Assembly (NCBI GenBank): GCA_009602725.1 | Contig: WELB01000016.1 | Span: 204,717-220,556, forward strand | DNA from: Spirogloea muscicola | Taxonomy: Eukaryota; Streptophyta; Zygnematophyceae; Spirogloeales; Spirogloeaceae | Direction: 5' to 3' | Length of the DNA stretch: 15,840 nucleotides | Shown here: positions 1 to 10,312 of the stretch, piece after piece | How positions within the stretch are numbered: position 1 is the stretch's first letter | Layout of the letters: every line of letters starts with the position of its first letter | The notes under the pieces: generated by a model | The model's input: only the letters and a program-made list of their open reading frames with translations | Databases searched by the model: none | What the model was told of the DNA's origin: nothing | Program-made: the position numbers and the translations under genes

Positions 1-121
1 CGCCGCCCTAGCCGCGGCCCCGTCGCCGCCGCCGCCGCCGGCGTGTTCTCTCCCGCCGGCGCCCGCGGCGCCCTTGGCCGCCGCAGCGGGACTGTGGCCC
101 TCAGAGACGGCGTCTGCCACA
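1..121 (+). other. GC-rich leader upstream of phytochrome start
   Basis: This is a very GC-rich stretch with a short GCC run at 25-39. It ends in a good start context, with the ATG preceded by CCACA. No TATA-like element is visible. The phytochrome frame stays open back to the window edge without a stop, so a longer N-terminus cannot be formally excluded. The ATG at 122 is preferred because the protein then begins MSSSR followed by a Ser-rich stretch, as many plant phytochromes do. Probably 5' UTR or proximal promoter. Confidence 0.5.
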
Positions 122-950
122 ATGTCGTCCTCCAGGATGTCGGCGTCGTCGGGGGGGAGCTCGCACAAGTCGCGGCACGGCGTCCGTGTGGCGCAGACGT
201 CCGCCGACGCGAAGCTGGACGAGGCGTTTGCGGAGTCGGAGACGACGGGCGACTCGTTCGACTACTCCAAGTCGGTGACGGCCAGCAAGGGCGAGGGCGA
301 GAGCACGCCCACGTCCAATGTCACGGCGTACCTCCAGCGCATGCAGCGCGGCGGCATCACGCAGTCGTTCGGCTGCATGCTGGCGGTGGAGGAGGCCACC
401 TTCCGGGTCGTGGCCTTCACGGAGAACGCGGCCGAGATGCTCGACCTAAGCGCACAGGCCGTGCCCACTGTCGGCCACGCCGAGGCCCTTGGTGAGCCAG
501 CCCACCTGTCAGAGGAGGTGATTGTGGTCGAGAGCGCCCAACGAAGCAGACTGGCCGGGACTGTCTGGCCGCCCGAGATGTCATGAAGGCCGGCAGGGTA
601 CAGGCGTTGTGCCAACAAGGAGAGGCTGTTCTCAGCCTTGTTGCCATTGTCTGTGGGCGCAGACATCGGCACAGACGTACGGACGCTGTTCACGTCAGCA
701 AGCGCCATCGCGCTCGAGAAGGCGGCTGCATCGCGGGATGTCAGCATGATGAACCCCGTCTCAGTGCAGTGCAGAAGCTCGCAGAAGCCGTTTTTCGCCA
801 TCCTGCACAGGATAGACATCGGCTTGGTTATCGACTTTGAGCCTTACAAGCAAGCGGACAACGCCGTCTCTGCAGCAGGAGCTTTGAAGTCTCACAAGCT
901 GGCCGCCAAGGCAATTTCGAGACTGCAGTCGCTGCCTGGCGGTGACATTG
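122..950 (+). other. PHY: Phytochrome N-terminal extension and nPAS domain (exons 1-2)
   Basis: Residues 1-60 are Ser-rich and basic, then include [14 protein letters not shown] and SFDYSKSV, a close match to the NTE of plant phytochromes, which stabilises the far-red-absorbing state. The nPAS domain follows from about residue 69 ([31 protein letters not shown]) and continues in exon 2 with [18 protein letters not shown] and IDFEP. Exon 2 ends with the nPAS-GAF linker [15 protein letters not shown]. The phase-1 junction 491/663 creates an Asp codon and restores the family sequence. Confidence 0.93.
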
Positions 951-3900
951 GTACGAGCCTGCCTGAGCCCATTTCCCGGCTCAGTCTGCACTTGGTGCCG
1001 GGGGCCATTGTTGGTCTTGAGGGCACTGCATTCAGGTGCAGGTATTTTGATTCAAGGCTACAGAAGACCACCATGATATCTTTCGGCTTTTGAAAGCAGT
1101 CTGTTTGTGTTATAGGGCACCTGTGCGACACGGTGGTGGAGGAGGTCCGCGAGTTGACCGGCTATGATCGTGTGATGGCCTACAAATTTCACGAGGGTGT
1201 GTGCTTCTTCTGACCATAGAAACAGTGCTCAATACATACATTGTCAAGTTGTGTGTGGAAGTTCTCACCACCATGGCATATTTGCATCAGTGTCATCACC
1301 AATACTTGGTGACGCATTCCAATGCCATAAGCATTCCCTCAGGGATAGTGCCTAGAGGAGCGCAAGTGGCATCTCATAGATGGGCAAGGTCAACTGTGGC
1401 TTGCCGCAGATGAGCATGGAGAAGTGGTCGCTGAAATGAGGCGGGCAGACCTTGAGCCCTATCTTGGACTGCACTACCCTGCTACTGACATTCCTCAAGC
1501 TTCCCGCTTTCTCTTTATGAAGAACCGCGTACGGATGATCACTGACTGCAATGCACCTCAGGTCTGTAAGCGACACATTTGTACTCGTGACAGTCCACGT
1601 TCGTCCCCACTTGGTCAACACCCGCACCTTGGCCACGTCTTGCTTTAGTGTACCTCCTGATGGTGGAGATGGGCATTTGCTAGTAGTGAAGGCAAACACA
1701 GATGGGACTAGTCAAGCTCAAAGTCAGGCCAGCAGGTGCAGGTGGTCGTCAAGCAACATATGCCTGTCTGAAGACGTTATCACACGACAGGGGCTGCTGC
1801 CTGCACTTAATGGAGTCATTAACGTCATGGTCACAGGTCAAGGTGCAGCAGAGTTCCAGCTTCAAGCAGCCAATCAGCTTAGCAGGTTCCACGTTGAGAG
1901 GGGTTCATGGTTGCCATCGCCAGTACATGGCAAACATGGGATCTGTTGCCTCCCTTGTCATGGCTGTCGTCATCAGTGACAGTGAGGAAGATGCCAATAT
2001 TCCATCTGGTGCTCAATCCAAGGTAGTATACTGCTTGGCGATGTTGTTGCATTCTCGCATAATAACTCACAGCCAGCACACGAAGCAGAACAGCAGCATG
2101 ATCTGATCTTTCAGACATCCTTGATTCATGTTTGAGCCATGGCATGAAACAGGCCATATTAGCAAATGATGCTGCTTTAATGCAGGACCTGCTTGCCTGC
2201 CTAGGCTCATGTTTCGCATCCCTGTGCATGACAGGGGCGCAAGTTGTGGGGCCTTGTTGTCTGTCACCACACGACGTCACGCCATGTCCCCTTTCCGCTG
2301 CGCTCTGCTTGCGAATTTCTCATGCAGGTAAGTTGCTAAACTGTGGAAGCTTGTCACATTCGTCTCTGTTTGATGCAATTAGACCTTGACGCATTGAGGT
2401 TGTAACTGTACAATCTCGTTTGTTCCTGGAGCAGGTCTTTGGACTTCAGCTGAACATGGAGGTTGAGCTAGCTGCACAGCTTCGTGAGAAGCACATACTT
2501 CGCACTCAGGTGGGCTTGTGGTTTGACCTGAGCCTACGATCAAGTTAGCATCTCTTGCTTTTCTCAGTGCCCGTATGCAATGTCAAGTAAGGGCAGTTGA
2601 GGGCCGTGCTAGTGGGTGGATGGCCCAGGCATTGTCTTGGTAATCATTGCGAGGCTAGTTCTTTCATCATCATTATGACTTGAACTTTTTTAAGGACATC
2701 AGCTCGCTGTGGGGGTTAATTTTGCTTGGGCAGTGGAGCATTGGACCTGGGACCTGCTCTTGAGTTTTGCTTATTATGTGTTGGAGTTTACTTTTGTTCA
2801 TGTTGTCTGCAGACTCTCCTATGTGACATGCTTCTGCGAGATGCCCCAATTGGCATTGTCTCTCAGAGTCCCAATATCATGGATCTTGTGAAATGCGACG
2901 GAGCAGCCCTGTATTATGGGGGGAAGTTTTGGTTGCTAGGTGTTACTCCTTCAGAGCAAGAGATCAAGGGAATTGCCGACTGGCTCCTCACATACCACAA
3001 GGTCGCAATAGGAGAGAATCGCATTTTTCTTGCCAAATGCGAGCAAACTCATGCGCCTTCTGAGTGCAGCGTCCATGCAATATACATCACTGGCTAGTAT
3101 TAGTTGATCATCATATGGGACAGATGTCAGACGCGCTTATTGCTATGTGACAGGGATCCATCAATTCGTACTGGCATGATCAAGGAGTACTGTTGCCTTG
3201 CTTATAGTGGCATGAGAGAGGCTCACACATATGGGCGTCTCTTGGTGTGTCCTTGAAGCTGATATACTGTCATGGCATCTTCCAGAATTCTACTGGCCTG
3301 AGCACGGACAGTCTTGCGGATGCTGGTTACCCGCTTGCAAACCAGCTAGGAAGTGAGGTTTGTGGCATGGCGGCTGCCAAGATTACCCACAAGGACTTCC
3401 TTTTCTGGTTCCGGTCACACACAGCGAAGGAGGTCAAATGGGCAGGGGCCCGTCAGGATCCTGAAGGTGAGACCCCTATTCTCTCCTACTCTTGATTCGA
3501 CTACTTTCTGCAGCAGTCACATTCTTCTTTTGTCGCTGACAAGACAAATTTGGCATTTGTTCTGTACCCAAAGGAGGGATGCCTTGCAGCAAAACCTCTT
3601 GCTTCCTGGCGCCCTGTCTCTGCTTCTGATTAGTTGTTGGAAACGCTCCTGACAGTCAGGGACGACGGGACGAAGATGCACCCTAGGTCATCGTTCAAAG
3701 CTTTCCTGGAGGTGGTGAAGCAGCGGTCCTTGCCTTGGGAGGATGTGGAGATGGATGCCATTCACTCCTTGCAGCTCATTCTCCGGGGATCTTTCCAGGA
3801 CATCGATGACACGGAGACCAAGACCATGATCCATGCTCGTCTCAATGACCTCAGACTCCAGGTCTAGCAAAAGCCTCTTTGTGTATAGCCTCTAAGTACT

Positions 3901-6821
3901 TCATCTACCCAAGAAAGACAAAGTAACACTTTTTGCAGCAAAGGCATGCTTAGAGAGGCTTGTGTAGTGAACAGGGTAGGTACATGGATGTGTAAGTTTT
4001 GCAGGTCCATCTGACATGTCCTCCTGCTTGTCAGCATACTTGATCACCTTGCTTAAGGTGCTCCATGGAGTGCCATCCTATATTATAGCTTTGTGCTCAG
4101 AAGTCGTCCACTTGAACTGCACCATGCAGGGAATGGATGAGCTGAGCACAGTGGCAAATGAGATGGTCCGATTGATTGAGACTGCCACGGCACCGATATT
4201 GGCTGTTGATTCAGCCGGCTGCATTAACGGCTGGAATGCTAAGGTCTCGGAGCTCACAGGCCTACCAGTCAATGAGGCTATGGGAAGCTCCCTTGTCAAG
4301 CACATTGTGCATCCTGACTCTGCAGAGACTGTGGAAAGAATACTCTATCTTGCTCTGAATGGTGCGCAACTCTGAGTAGACAGAGAAACAAGGACTTCGT
4401 GTGTTACAGTCTATTGGTAGATGTAGTCCTACTAGTGCACATGTGACTTTGTGGTATGTTTGTGCTTGTTTGTTGCACACATTCATATATCCTATCGTTG
4501 CACACATGCTATTACTGCATAGGACCAGTTTTTCTGATTGAGAAAATACTGATCTGGCTTGTAGCAATTGTCCCTTTGGGCTTTGACTGCACTAATGTCA
4601 GCAAACTTCATCATGCAGGGGAGGAAGAGCAGAATGTCGAAATCAAGTTGAAGACTTTTGGCCAACAGAAGAAGGAGAAGGGGGATGTCATCATACTTAT
4701 TGTAAACGCTTGTTCAAGTAGAGATGTTGGCGAGAGCGTCGTTGGTGTTTGCTTTGTGGGACAGGATGTTACTGGACAGAAGATTGTCATGGACAAGTTC
4801 ACACGGATATCTGGGGATTACCGCACCATAGTCCAGAATCCCAATCCACTCATACCTCCTATCTTTGGTACCGACGGTGAGGACAACAAGTAGCTGTAGT
4901 TGATTTGACTAGCAGGTCAGCGCTTACATGTTTTAACTGATGGACATACAAGGCCACATCCCTGAGTGGCTGACCCAGTGTCGCATGCAGAGTATGGACT
5001 GTGCACTGAATGGAATCCAGCTATGGAGAAGGTTTCGGGCTGGAAGCGGGACCAAGCAGTTGGAAGGATGCTTGTGGGCGATATCTTCGGCGGCATGCTC
5101 AGATTACGAAACCATGATGCAATGACCAAGCTTATGATTGCCCTCAATGGGGCCATGGACGGCCTTGAGACAGACAAGATACCTGTTGCCTTCTGCGACC
5201 GGCAAGTATGTTATCTGCACTCATCCTCTTCTTTACCATGCTTTGAGCTAGCCCATTACGCTTTGACACATTCTGGCGCATGTTTTCATCACGTCTGCAT
5301 GGAGGAGACCATCCTATTCGGAAGCTCGCCTACATTTCTGAGACTTTCGGCAAGAATGCCCCGCAGGGAAAAGTGGTGGACGCCTTGTTGACAGCAAGCA
5401 GGAGAGTGGATGGAGAAGGAGCAATCACTGGTGTTTTTTGCTTCTTGCACACAGCCAGTGCGGAGTTGCAACAAGCCCTAGCTGTGCAGAAGGCTGCAGA
5501 GAGGGTGGCAGAGTCTAAGGCCAAAGAGGTGGCCTACCTGAGGCAGGAGATCAAGAATCCCTTGAACGGCATGATGTTCGCCCGCAGCTTTATTGAGCAC
5601 ACGGCGCTTTCAGAAGACCAGAAGCAGCTGGTAGAGACTGCGGCCCAGTGCGAGCGACAGCTGCGCCGTGTCCTCGACGATATGGACCTTGCCTCCATTG
5701 AGGAGGGGTGAGTACACCTGCCAGGAGCAATAAACTGATAGTTGAAGTGGGACTTGCAATGACCAGCAACATCTAAGCAATTTTGGTATCAGTCCTATTG
5801 GTGCTTCTGCTGCTCTGATCAAAGACATCAGCAATCGTGATTGTTTTCCAATTAACAATTCGACTGCTGCAACAAGCAGCCTCTTTTGTTCAGCTATGCA
5901 AGTTGAGCTCCTTTCCTGGTTCTATTCACTCAATTTGCAATTAGTCGGCCTGGTGCACACTCTTAGACTCGTACCATTTTGCTCCTACTTTTTGCAGGTA
6001 TGTGGACCTTGACACTGCAGAATTCATGATGGCAACACTGATGAATTCAGTTGTTAGTCAAGGCATGATTACCTCGTCCAAAAAGGGCTTGCAGCTTTTT
6101 TGTGATACACCTCCAGAGTTCAAGTCCATGTGCGTCTTTGGTGACCAGGTGAGCCTTCTGTATCTTATCATGCTTGTTCAGTATATTGTGACTTGGGTAT
6201 CAGAACAATCTGATTGTGCACCAAGAATTGCAGTTGAACAATACTTATGTATTGTTACTTGTACTAATGCATCTGGATGGGCTTGTTGCAGGTGCGGCTT
6301 CAGCAGGTAATGGCAGACTTTCTGTTGAATGCCGTGCAATTTACGCCTCCTTCTGGGTGGGTGGAGATCAAAGTGATCCCTGTCAAGAAGCGCCTGCCAG
6401 GCGGGGTTGAGGTTGTACAGCTGGAGTTCAGGTACAAGCATTGACTGGAGGCTCCACTTTGAACCTATGAAGTGGGCTGTGGTTTAATTGGTCCTTGCTA
6501 TTTGGGCTGCTCCATAAGGAGCTCTTACACATTTACTCATATTTTCTGTTGCCTTTATCAACCCCCTGGCATTGGGATTGTGTGTGCAGGGTGACCCATG
6601 CAGGTGACGGCTTGCCGGAGGACCTTGTGCATCAGATGTATGATCGGGCAGACTCAAGAAGCAAGTCACAGGAGGGTTTGGGTCTTTCCATATGCCGCAA
6701 GCTCGTACGGCTGATGAGCGGGGACGTGCAATACATCCGGGAACCTGGCAAGAGCTACTTCTCGGTCCAGCTGGAGCTGCCCCTTGCGCAGCGGGACGAT
6801 GCCAACAGTGCCAAATGCTAA
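122..6821 (+). CDS. PHY: Canonical plant-type phytochrome, 17 exons, 1129 aa
   Basis: Red/far-red photoreceptor that binds a linear tetrapyrrole and signals between cytosol and nucleus. Exons: 122-491, 663-950, 1116-1196, 1410-1561, 1837-2022, 2235-2327, 2435-2509, 2813-3001, 3286-3466, 3656-3861, 4130-4361, 4619-4876, 4991-5205, 5367-5707, 5998-6148, 6292-6431, 6590-6821. They sum to 3390 nt in one frame, ending in TAA; every junction is GT-AG and all phases agree. Length matches land-plant phytochromes (about 1120-1170 aa). Domain order is NTE, nPAS, GAF, PHY, PAS1, PAS2, histidine-kinase-related. No receiver domain follows, unlike prasinophyte phytochromes as I know them, which argues for the streptophyte canonical clade. 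Weak donors (GTCGCA at 3002, GTCTAG at 3862) make introns 8 and 10 the least certain junctions. The next gene lies on the same strand about 1.06 kb downstream. Confidence 0.96.
1116..2327 (+). other. PHY: Phytochrome GAF domain with bilin attachment cysteine (exons 3-6)
   Basis: Exon 3 carries [19 protein letters not shown] with Tyr242 just after. Exon 4 carries [15 protein letters not shown] with Asp273 of the DIP motif. Exon 5 holds [19 protein letters not shown]; its Cys (codon 1912-1914) is residue 323, the position used for thioether attachment of phytochromobilin in plant phytochromes. Arg318 and His321 next to it are also kept. Exon 6 encodes [11 protein letters not shown] and [10 protein letters not shown]. 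With an offset of 34, Tyr242, Asp273 and Cys323 fall on Arabidopsis phyB Tyr276, Asp307 and Cys357 (numbering from memory). The pocket therefore looks photochemically competent. The usual LCGSTLR is LAGSTLR here, and the loop just before it is divergent. Confidence 0.95.
2435..3861 (+). other. PHY: Phytochrome PHY domain and tongue (exons 7-10)
   Basis: Exon 7 is the GAF-PHY connecting helix ([19 protein letters not shown]). Exon 8 has [20 protein letters not shown] and [15 protein letters not shown]. Exon 9 has [24 protein letters not shown] and the first tongue strand [17 protein letters not shown]. Exon 10 has the second tongue strand with the PRxSF motif ([13 protein letters not shown], Arg549) and [20 protein letters not shown]. 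The usual WGG of the tongue reads WAG. The junction from 3466 to 3656 (phase 1) is chosen because it gives [13 protein letters not shown], in register with the family. Alternative nearby acceptors break the frame. Confidence 0.93.
4130..4876 (+). other. PHY: Phytochrome PAS1 domain (exons 11-12)
   Basis: Exon 11 encodes [38 protein letters not shown] and [15 protein letters not shown]. Exon 12 continues with [29 protein letters not shown] and [13 protein letters not shown]. This is the first of the paired PAS repeats of the plant phytochrome C-terminal module, which supports dimerisation and nuclear signalling. The exon 11/12 junction at about residue 684 is phase 1. From memory, it is near the position of the first coding intron of land-plant phytochrome genes. 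Confidence 0.93.
4991..5205 (+). other. PHY: Phytochrome PAS2 domain, main exon 13
   Basis: The exon encodes [35 protein letters not shown] and [20 protein letters not shown], the second PAS repeat. The repeat is completed by the start of exon 14 ([33 protein letters not shown]). The intron is placed at 5206-5366 with a GTATGT donor and a CCGCAG acceptor, both phase 0. This joins DRQ to GKVV, matching DRNGKYV of land plants. A GC-type donor two codons earlier (GCAAGT at 5202) was considered and is not needed. Confidence 0.92.
5367..6821 (+). other. PHY: Phytochrome histidine-kinase-related module (exons 14-17)
   Basis: The DHp-like part in exon 14 reads [19 protein letters not shown] and [20 protein letters not shown]. 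Gln902 stands where a true histidine kinase has the phospho-acceptor His. Exon 16 carries the N-box region ([17 protein letters not shown], Asn1019). Exon 17 carries G1-like [11 protein letters not shown] and G2-like [17 protein letters not shown], then [19 protein letters not shown] and a short tail. The fold and parts of the ATP-binding site are thus kept while the His is gone, as in most land-plant phytochromes. Phases across 5707/5998 and 6431/6590 (both phase 2) restore EEGYVD and EFRVTHAG. Confidence 0.94.
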
Positions 6822-7879
6822 TGAATTAGTCCCAGCTATTCGGCTTGGCCAGGTCGAAAGTCCATATCCTGTTTGACCTCCTGCCATGCGGGAGGTAAGG
6901 AGACGTTCGTATGGAAGTCTCTGGGCAGCTGCAGGGGCTAGAGTGGAAGCTAGAATGAGAGTTGAGAAGTACTTGATTGTATTCAGCTTCTGAGGGCCCA
7001 AGTGGAGGAGACAGGAAGCGTTTCTTCGCTGCAGATTTTGCAGCTTGTGCAGATGTGGTGTGCCGAGACGCATGGAGGCTGCTATGTTGCAGGCAGCTCG
7101 ATGGTCGCCCATCCCCCAGCTGCTATGACGCCCTTGTGAATGCCTCGCCTGTACTTATAGTCACTTTCAGTTACAGTTCTGCTCTTAGAGCTTAGCCCCA
7201 GAGCTGCGCGATCCTAGCTGCATGAGGAAGATGGAAGCGAGGCTGCCGTGCCCAAGCATCGCCTAGGCGGTCCGCTCCCTGTCACTCCTTTGCTGAGGCG
7301 TGTTTCCCTTTCCCGGCTGCTTTCCAGCACAGTTGAATCGTACATTCGTGTTGCACTCACTCAGCCCCGCTGCATTGCCAGCCGCTATGTTGCCCCCTCG
7401 TCTTTGAGAGCTCGAGCTAGGCCCTGCATCTCTATAGATTCTCTATAGAAGGCTGTGCTAGTTCTTTTACCACTTCACAAGCACTGCTTCTACATGCTGG
7501 GGTGGCGACAAACCACGTGAACGCAGCATAAATTTCACTGCAGCGCGCACTTAGAAACTCCAGGGCTGTGCTGCTGGAAAGCCTGCCTCAGTGCACGTGT
7601 CCTTGATTGCATAGTGACTCTCGTTCAGGATTCTGCCTCCAGCAGCTGCTCGAGTGGTAAGCCAGCCTGCATTAGCCACGGTGTCGCTGCAACACTGCGA
7701 ATGTATGGAGCGTCGCAGTTCCCCACAGCGACCAGTGGCTACGCTGGCAACACCAGAAGCGACACAGCTCATGGCAATGGGCCCCACTTGTGTCGCTGCG
7801 CGGTGGTGCCGGTCACACTGACGGACGTGCCGGCGTCGGCACGCCACTGTCGCTGCCGAAGGCGTAATCACCGAGGGCG
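6822..7879. other. Region between phytochrome and carrier genes, no gene supported
   Basis: About 1.06 kb without an open frame that I recognise on either strand. It must hold the phytochrome 3' UTR and the promoter and leader of the downstream carrier. I see no canonical AATAAA signal. An AT-richer CATAAATTT lies near 7527 and could be TATA-like, but its distance of about 350 nt from the carrier ATG makes that speculative unless a leader intron is present. Base composition rises in GC toward 7800. Short open frames here (for example - strand 7551-7931) show no family resemblance. Confidence 0.5.
7429..7449. repeat. Two tandem copies of a 10-mer (TCTCTATAGA)
   Basis: The 10-mer TCTCTATAGA occurs at 7429-7438 and again at 7440-7449, separated by one base, inside the region between the phytochrome and carrier genes. 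CTATAG within it is palindromic. This may be chance or a small regulatory element; nothing else in the sequence decides. Confidence 0.6.
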
Positions 7880-10312
7880 ATGGTTCTGGGGGACGAGGGC
7901 GCCAGCGCGGGCTCGCCGAAGACGCGGCCAACGCCCGACGTCGCCCTGCTCAAGCACTTCACCGCCAGCGGTTCTGCTGTCGCCATCGCCACCGCCGTCA
8001 CTCACCCAATTGGTGCGGAGGCGCCCTGCTCGGCATACATTGTGCACCACTGTAGCGGCGCTGGACGTGGAGCACGCCCCTTGAGCTCGTATGAGATGCC
8101 CAGCAAGCTGAAGATGCACGACCTGGGTGTGTGCGTCGGGCTGGGGATTTTGCTGCAGACGTCGTCAAGGTCCACATGCAGCTCGATGGCGTGGACTCGC
8201 GCCGAGGCAGTCGTGGCTTGGTGCGCGTCCTCTGCGATGTGCTGAGTGACGTAGGATGAGCAGCTTATACTATGAGCAGCCAAGCCTAAACCCATAACCC
8301 GTGAATCTTATAATGCAAGCCCTGCCCTTCACAGCAGCAACTGCAAATCCAAGTACACCCTACTGCCGCAGTAGGCCAAGGTGCTGAATTTGCTGCTTTG
8401 TGGAGCTGTTGTCACCAATTGCACAGCCGCCGAATCTGTGAATGCAGGCACACATTCCTTGGCACGGCCTGGCCGAGGTTAGCAGCTATTATGGCCTGGC
8501 GGTCTTGCTGAGATTTTCTTGCTGGGGTCCGTGCTGCAGCTGCAGCATGCAATTCACCTGGTGCAGCAGAAGGGCACCGCGGCGCTGTACGGCGGCATCG
8601 TGCCGGCACTGCTGCGGTCGGTGACGTATGGCTGCCTGCGCCTTGGCCTGTACGAGCCCTGTCGCAATGTACTCGCGCCTGAGCAGGGGCACCAGACAAT
8701 TGTCGCCAAGATTGCCGCAGGCATCCTCTCGGGATCCTTTGCAACTGCGGTCACAAACCCGTTGGACGTTGTTAAGGTTGCACTTTTCTGCTTTACTTGC
8801 CATGTGTTAGTGCGTGCATCTACTGCAAATAACGTCTAAGCAGGCTGCTTGCTTGACAGTATTTCTTACCTAGACCCAAGACCCATATCGTGCACAACGA
8901 TGGTATATGCAGATGCATGTGTGCCACGACTTACTTCATGCCATGGCGTTCCAGGTGCATTTGCAAGTCAGCAGGAGCAAGGTTGATAGCAGGAAGAAAC
9001 TGCTGGGCGTCCTGCACAACATTCTCGCACGGGATGGCGTCCCGGGGCTCTGGAAGGGTGTGTGGCCGTCCATGGCACGCGCATCAGCCCTGACCGCGGC
9101 GCAGTGCGCCACATATGACGAGTGCAAGCAGGTGGGTAACAAAGCAGGGGACATATCCTGTCTACCCAGCAAACTGTCATCCTGGTTTCAAAGCCACATA
9201 CTGCCTGTCGTGCTTGACCAGAAGTTGAGCTTCATCAGACAGGAAGGCTGTGGCAGCGGCGCAGTGCTCTGGACCCTATGCGTGACTTGATTAGTGAGTC
9301 CTATACTTGAAGCCCATTGAACCCGCTTGACCTCAGGGGTTACTTGAACATGCAGGCCCTGGCAAGGCGGTGCGCAATTTCAGAGGGGCTCACCTTGCAC
9401 CTTAGGTGAGTGGTCCTTTCTTAAAGTTGCAACCAACAACACGTAATACTTGTAATTTAACACTCTTTGACTCTAGACTCGCATGTCATGAGCTGTAAGC
9501 TCTCAAGAAGCCATGCACCTCCATGGCAACCTATTGCTCTTCCAAACCGGCTTGCAGCTGAACTGTCACCCTGCTTGCACCTTCAATGACCAAATTCTAA
9601 GGCCGCCTAGGACATCTCCTGTGTACAGTGCCAGCATGCTGGCCGGCTTTGCAGCCACGAGCGTCGCTGCCCCGTTTGACACGGTGAAGACGCGCATGAT
9701 GGCTGTGCGCCTACTTCCCGGCTCTACTCGACCTTACCGCCACAGCTTTGACTGCGCATACCGGGTGAGGCGTTCGTCCCGAGGCCATCCAAGGGGCAGC
9801 AGCATCCAGCTCGATGCTCTTGTGGGCTTGTGCCGTGAGCTGCATCGTCATAGCCAAAGGCATGGTAGGCAGTCACCCTTGCTCGTCGCTCCAGCTGCGC
9901 TTTCACTTTGACCACCGAGCGAATTTCTGCTGCGGACTGACAGATTGTCCAGACTGAAGGGCTGCTTAGCCTCTACAAAGGGTGGGTTCCTGCCTGCCTA
10001 CATGCCATTTGCACCAGACAATCAGAGATGCACTTCCGCATCAGAGTGCGAGTTGTCGCTCCTTGCAGCTGGCCTGTCCATCCCATGCAATGTTCTTCTT
10101 AGTCTACTTCTATGTAGGCTTATCTGATGTGGACAATACCCACCAACGTGGCGCATACTTGCCCTTTTGGGACGCCGGCAATCACAATGCTCTCCCCCCC
10201 CTTGGTGCCTGTCAGGTGGACTGCCAATTACGCGAGGCTGGGTCCTCAAACAGCAATCACCTTTGTGGTCTACGAGAAGCTGCGCCACGCCGTAGGCTTG
10301 TCCAGTCTATAG
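7880..10312 (+). CDS. Mitochondrial carrier family protein, dicarboxylate/UCP-like, 8 exons, 309 aa
   Basis: Predicted inner-membrane metabolite carrier (SLC25/MCF) with three repeats of two helices. Exons: 7880-8012, 8159-8220, 8540-8776, 8955-9131, 9356-9405, 9629-9764, 9944-9981, 10216-10312. They sum to 930 nt in frame, ending in TAG. Signature motifs: HPIDVVK (P43-K48), NPLDVVK (P139-K144), APFDTVK (P235-K240), each followed later by LYGG, LWKG or LYKG. Even-helix residues R91/Y95/R99 (RSVTYGCLR), R186 (PSMARAS) and R285 (NYARLGPQT) resemble the oxoglutarate/dicarboxylate carriers from memory, so a dicarboxylate-type anion is plausible; the substrate is not determined. Length is typical (about 300 aa). 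The exon 3 acceptor could be 6 nt later (8546). Same strand as the phytochrome, convergent with TAF4. Confidence 0.9.
8221..8539 (+). other. Carrier intron 2, the longest intron of that gene
   Basis: A 319-nt intron from GTGCGC to CTGCAG. It contains a direct repeat ATGAGCAGC (8256-8264 and 8272-8280) and one 9-nt telomere-like CCTAAACCC at 8285-8293. I see no gene or structured RNA in it. The donor is weak, and the frame stays open for 12 codons past it, so the exact exon 2 end is the least certain junction of the gene. Confidence 0.6.

Noticed and set aside
43-495. 150-residue open frame overlapping phytochrome exon 1
   Set aside because: It is in a different frame from the strongly conserved nPAS sequence and is rich in Gly, Arg and His, a composition typical of GC-rich shadows.
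5202-5207. GC-type intron donor (GCAAGT) for phytochrome intron 13
   Set aside because: A normal GTATGT donor four bases downstream (GT at 5206-5207) keeps phase 0 and gives the DRQ-GKVV join expected from the family.
5280-5366. Upstream in-frame extension of phytochrome exon 14
   Set aside because: The translated segment has no counterpart in phytochromes, and the acceptor at 5365-5366 gives an uninterrupted family match.
8285-8293. Telomere-like CCTAAACCC
   Set aside because: It is a single 9-nt occurrence inside a carrier intron with no tandem array, so it is consistent with chance.
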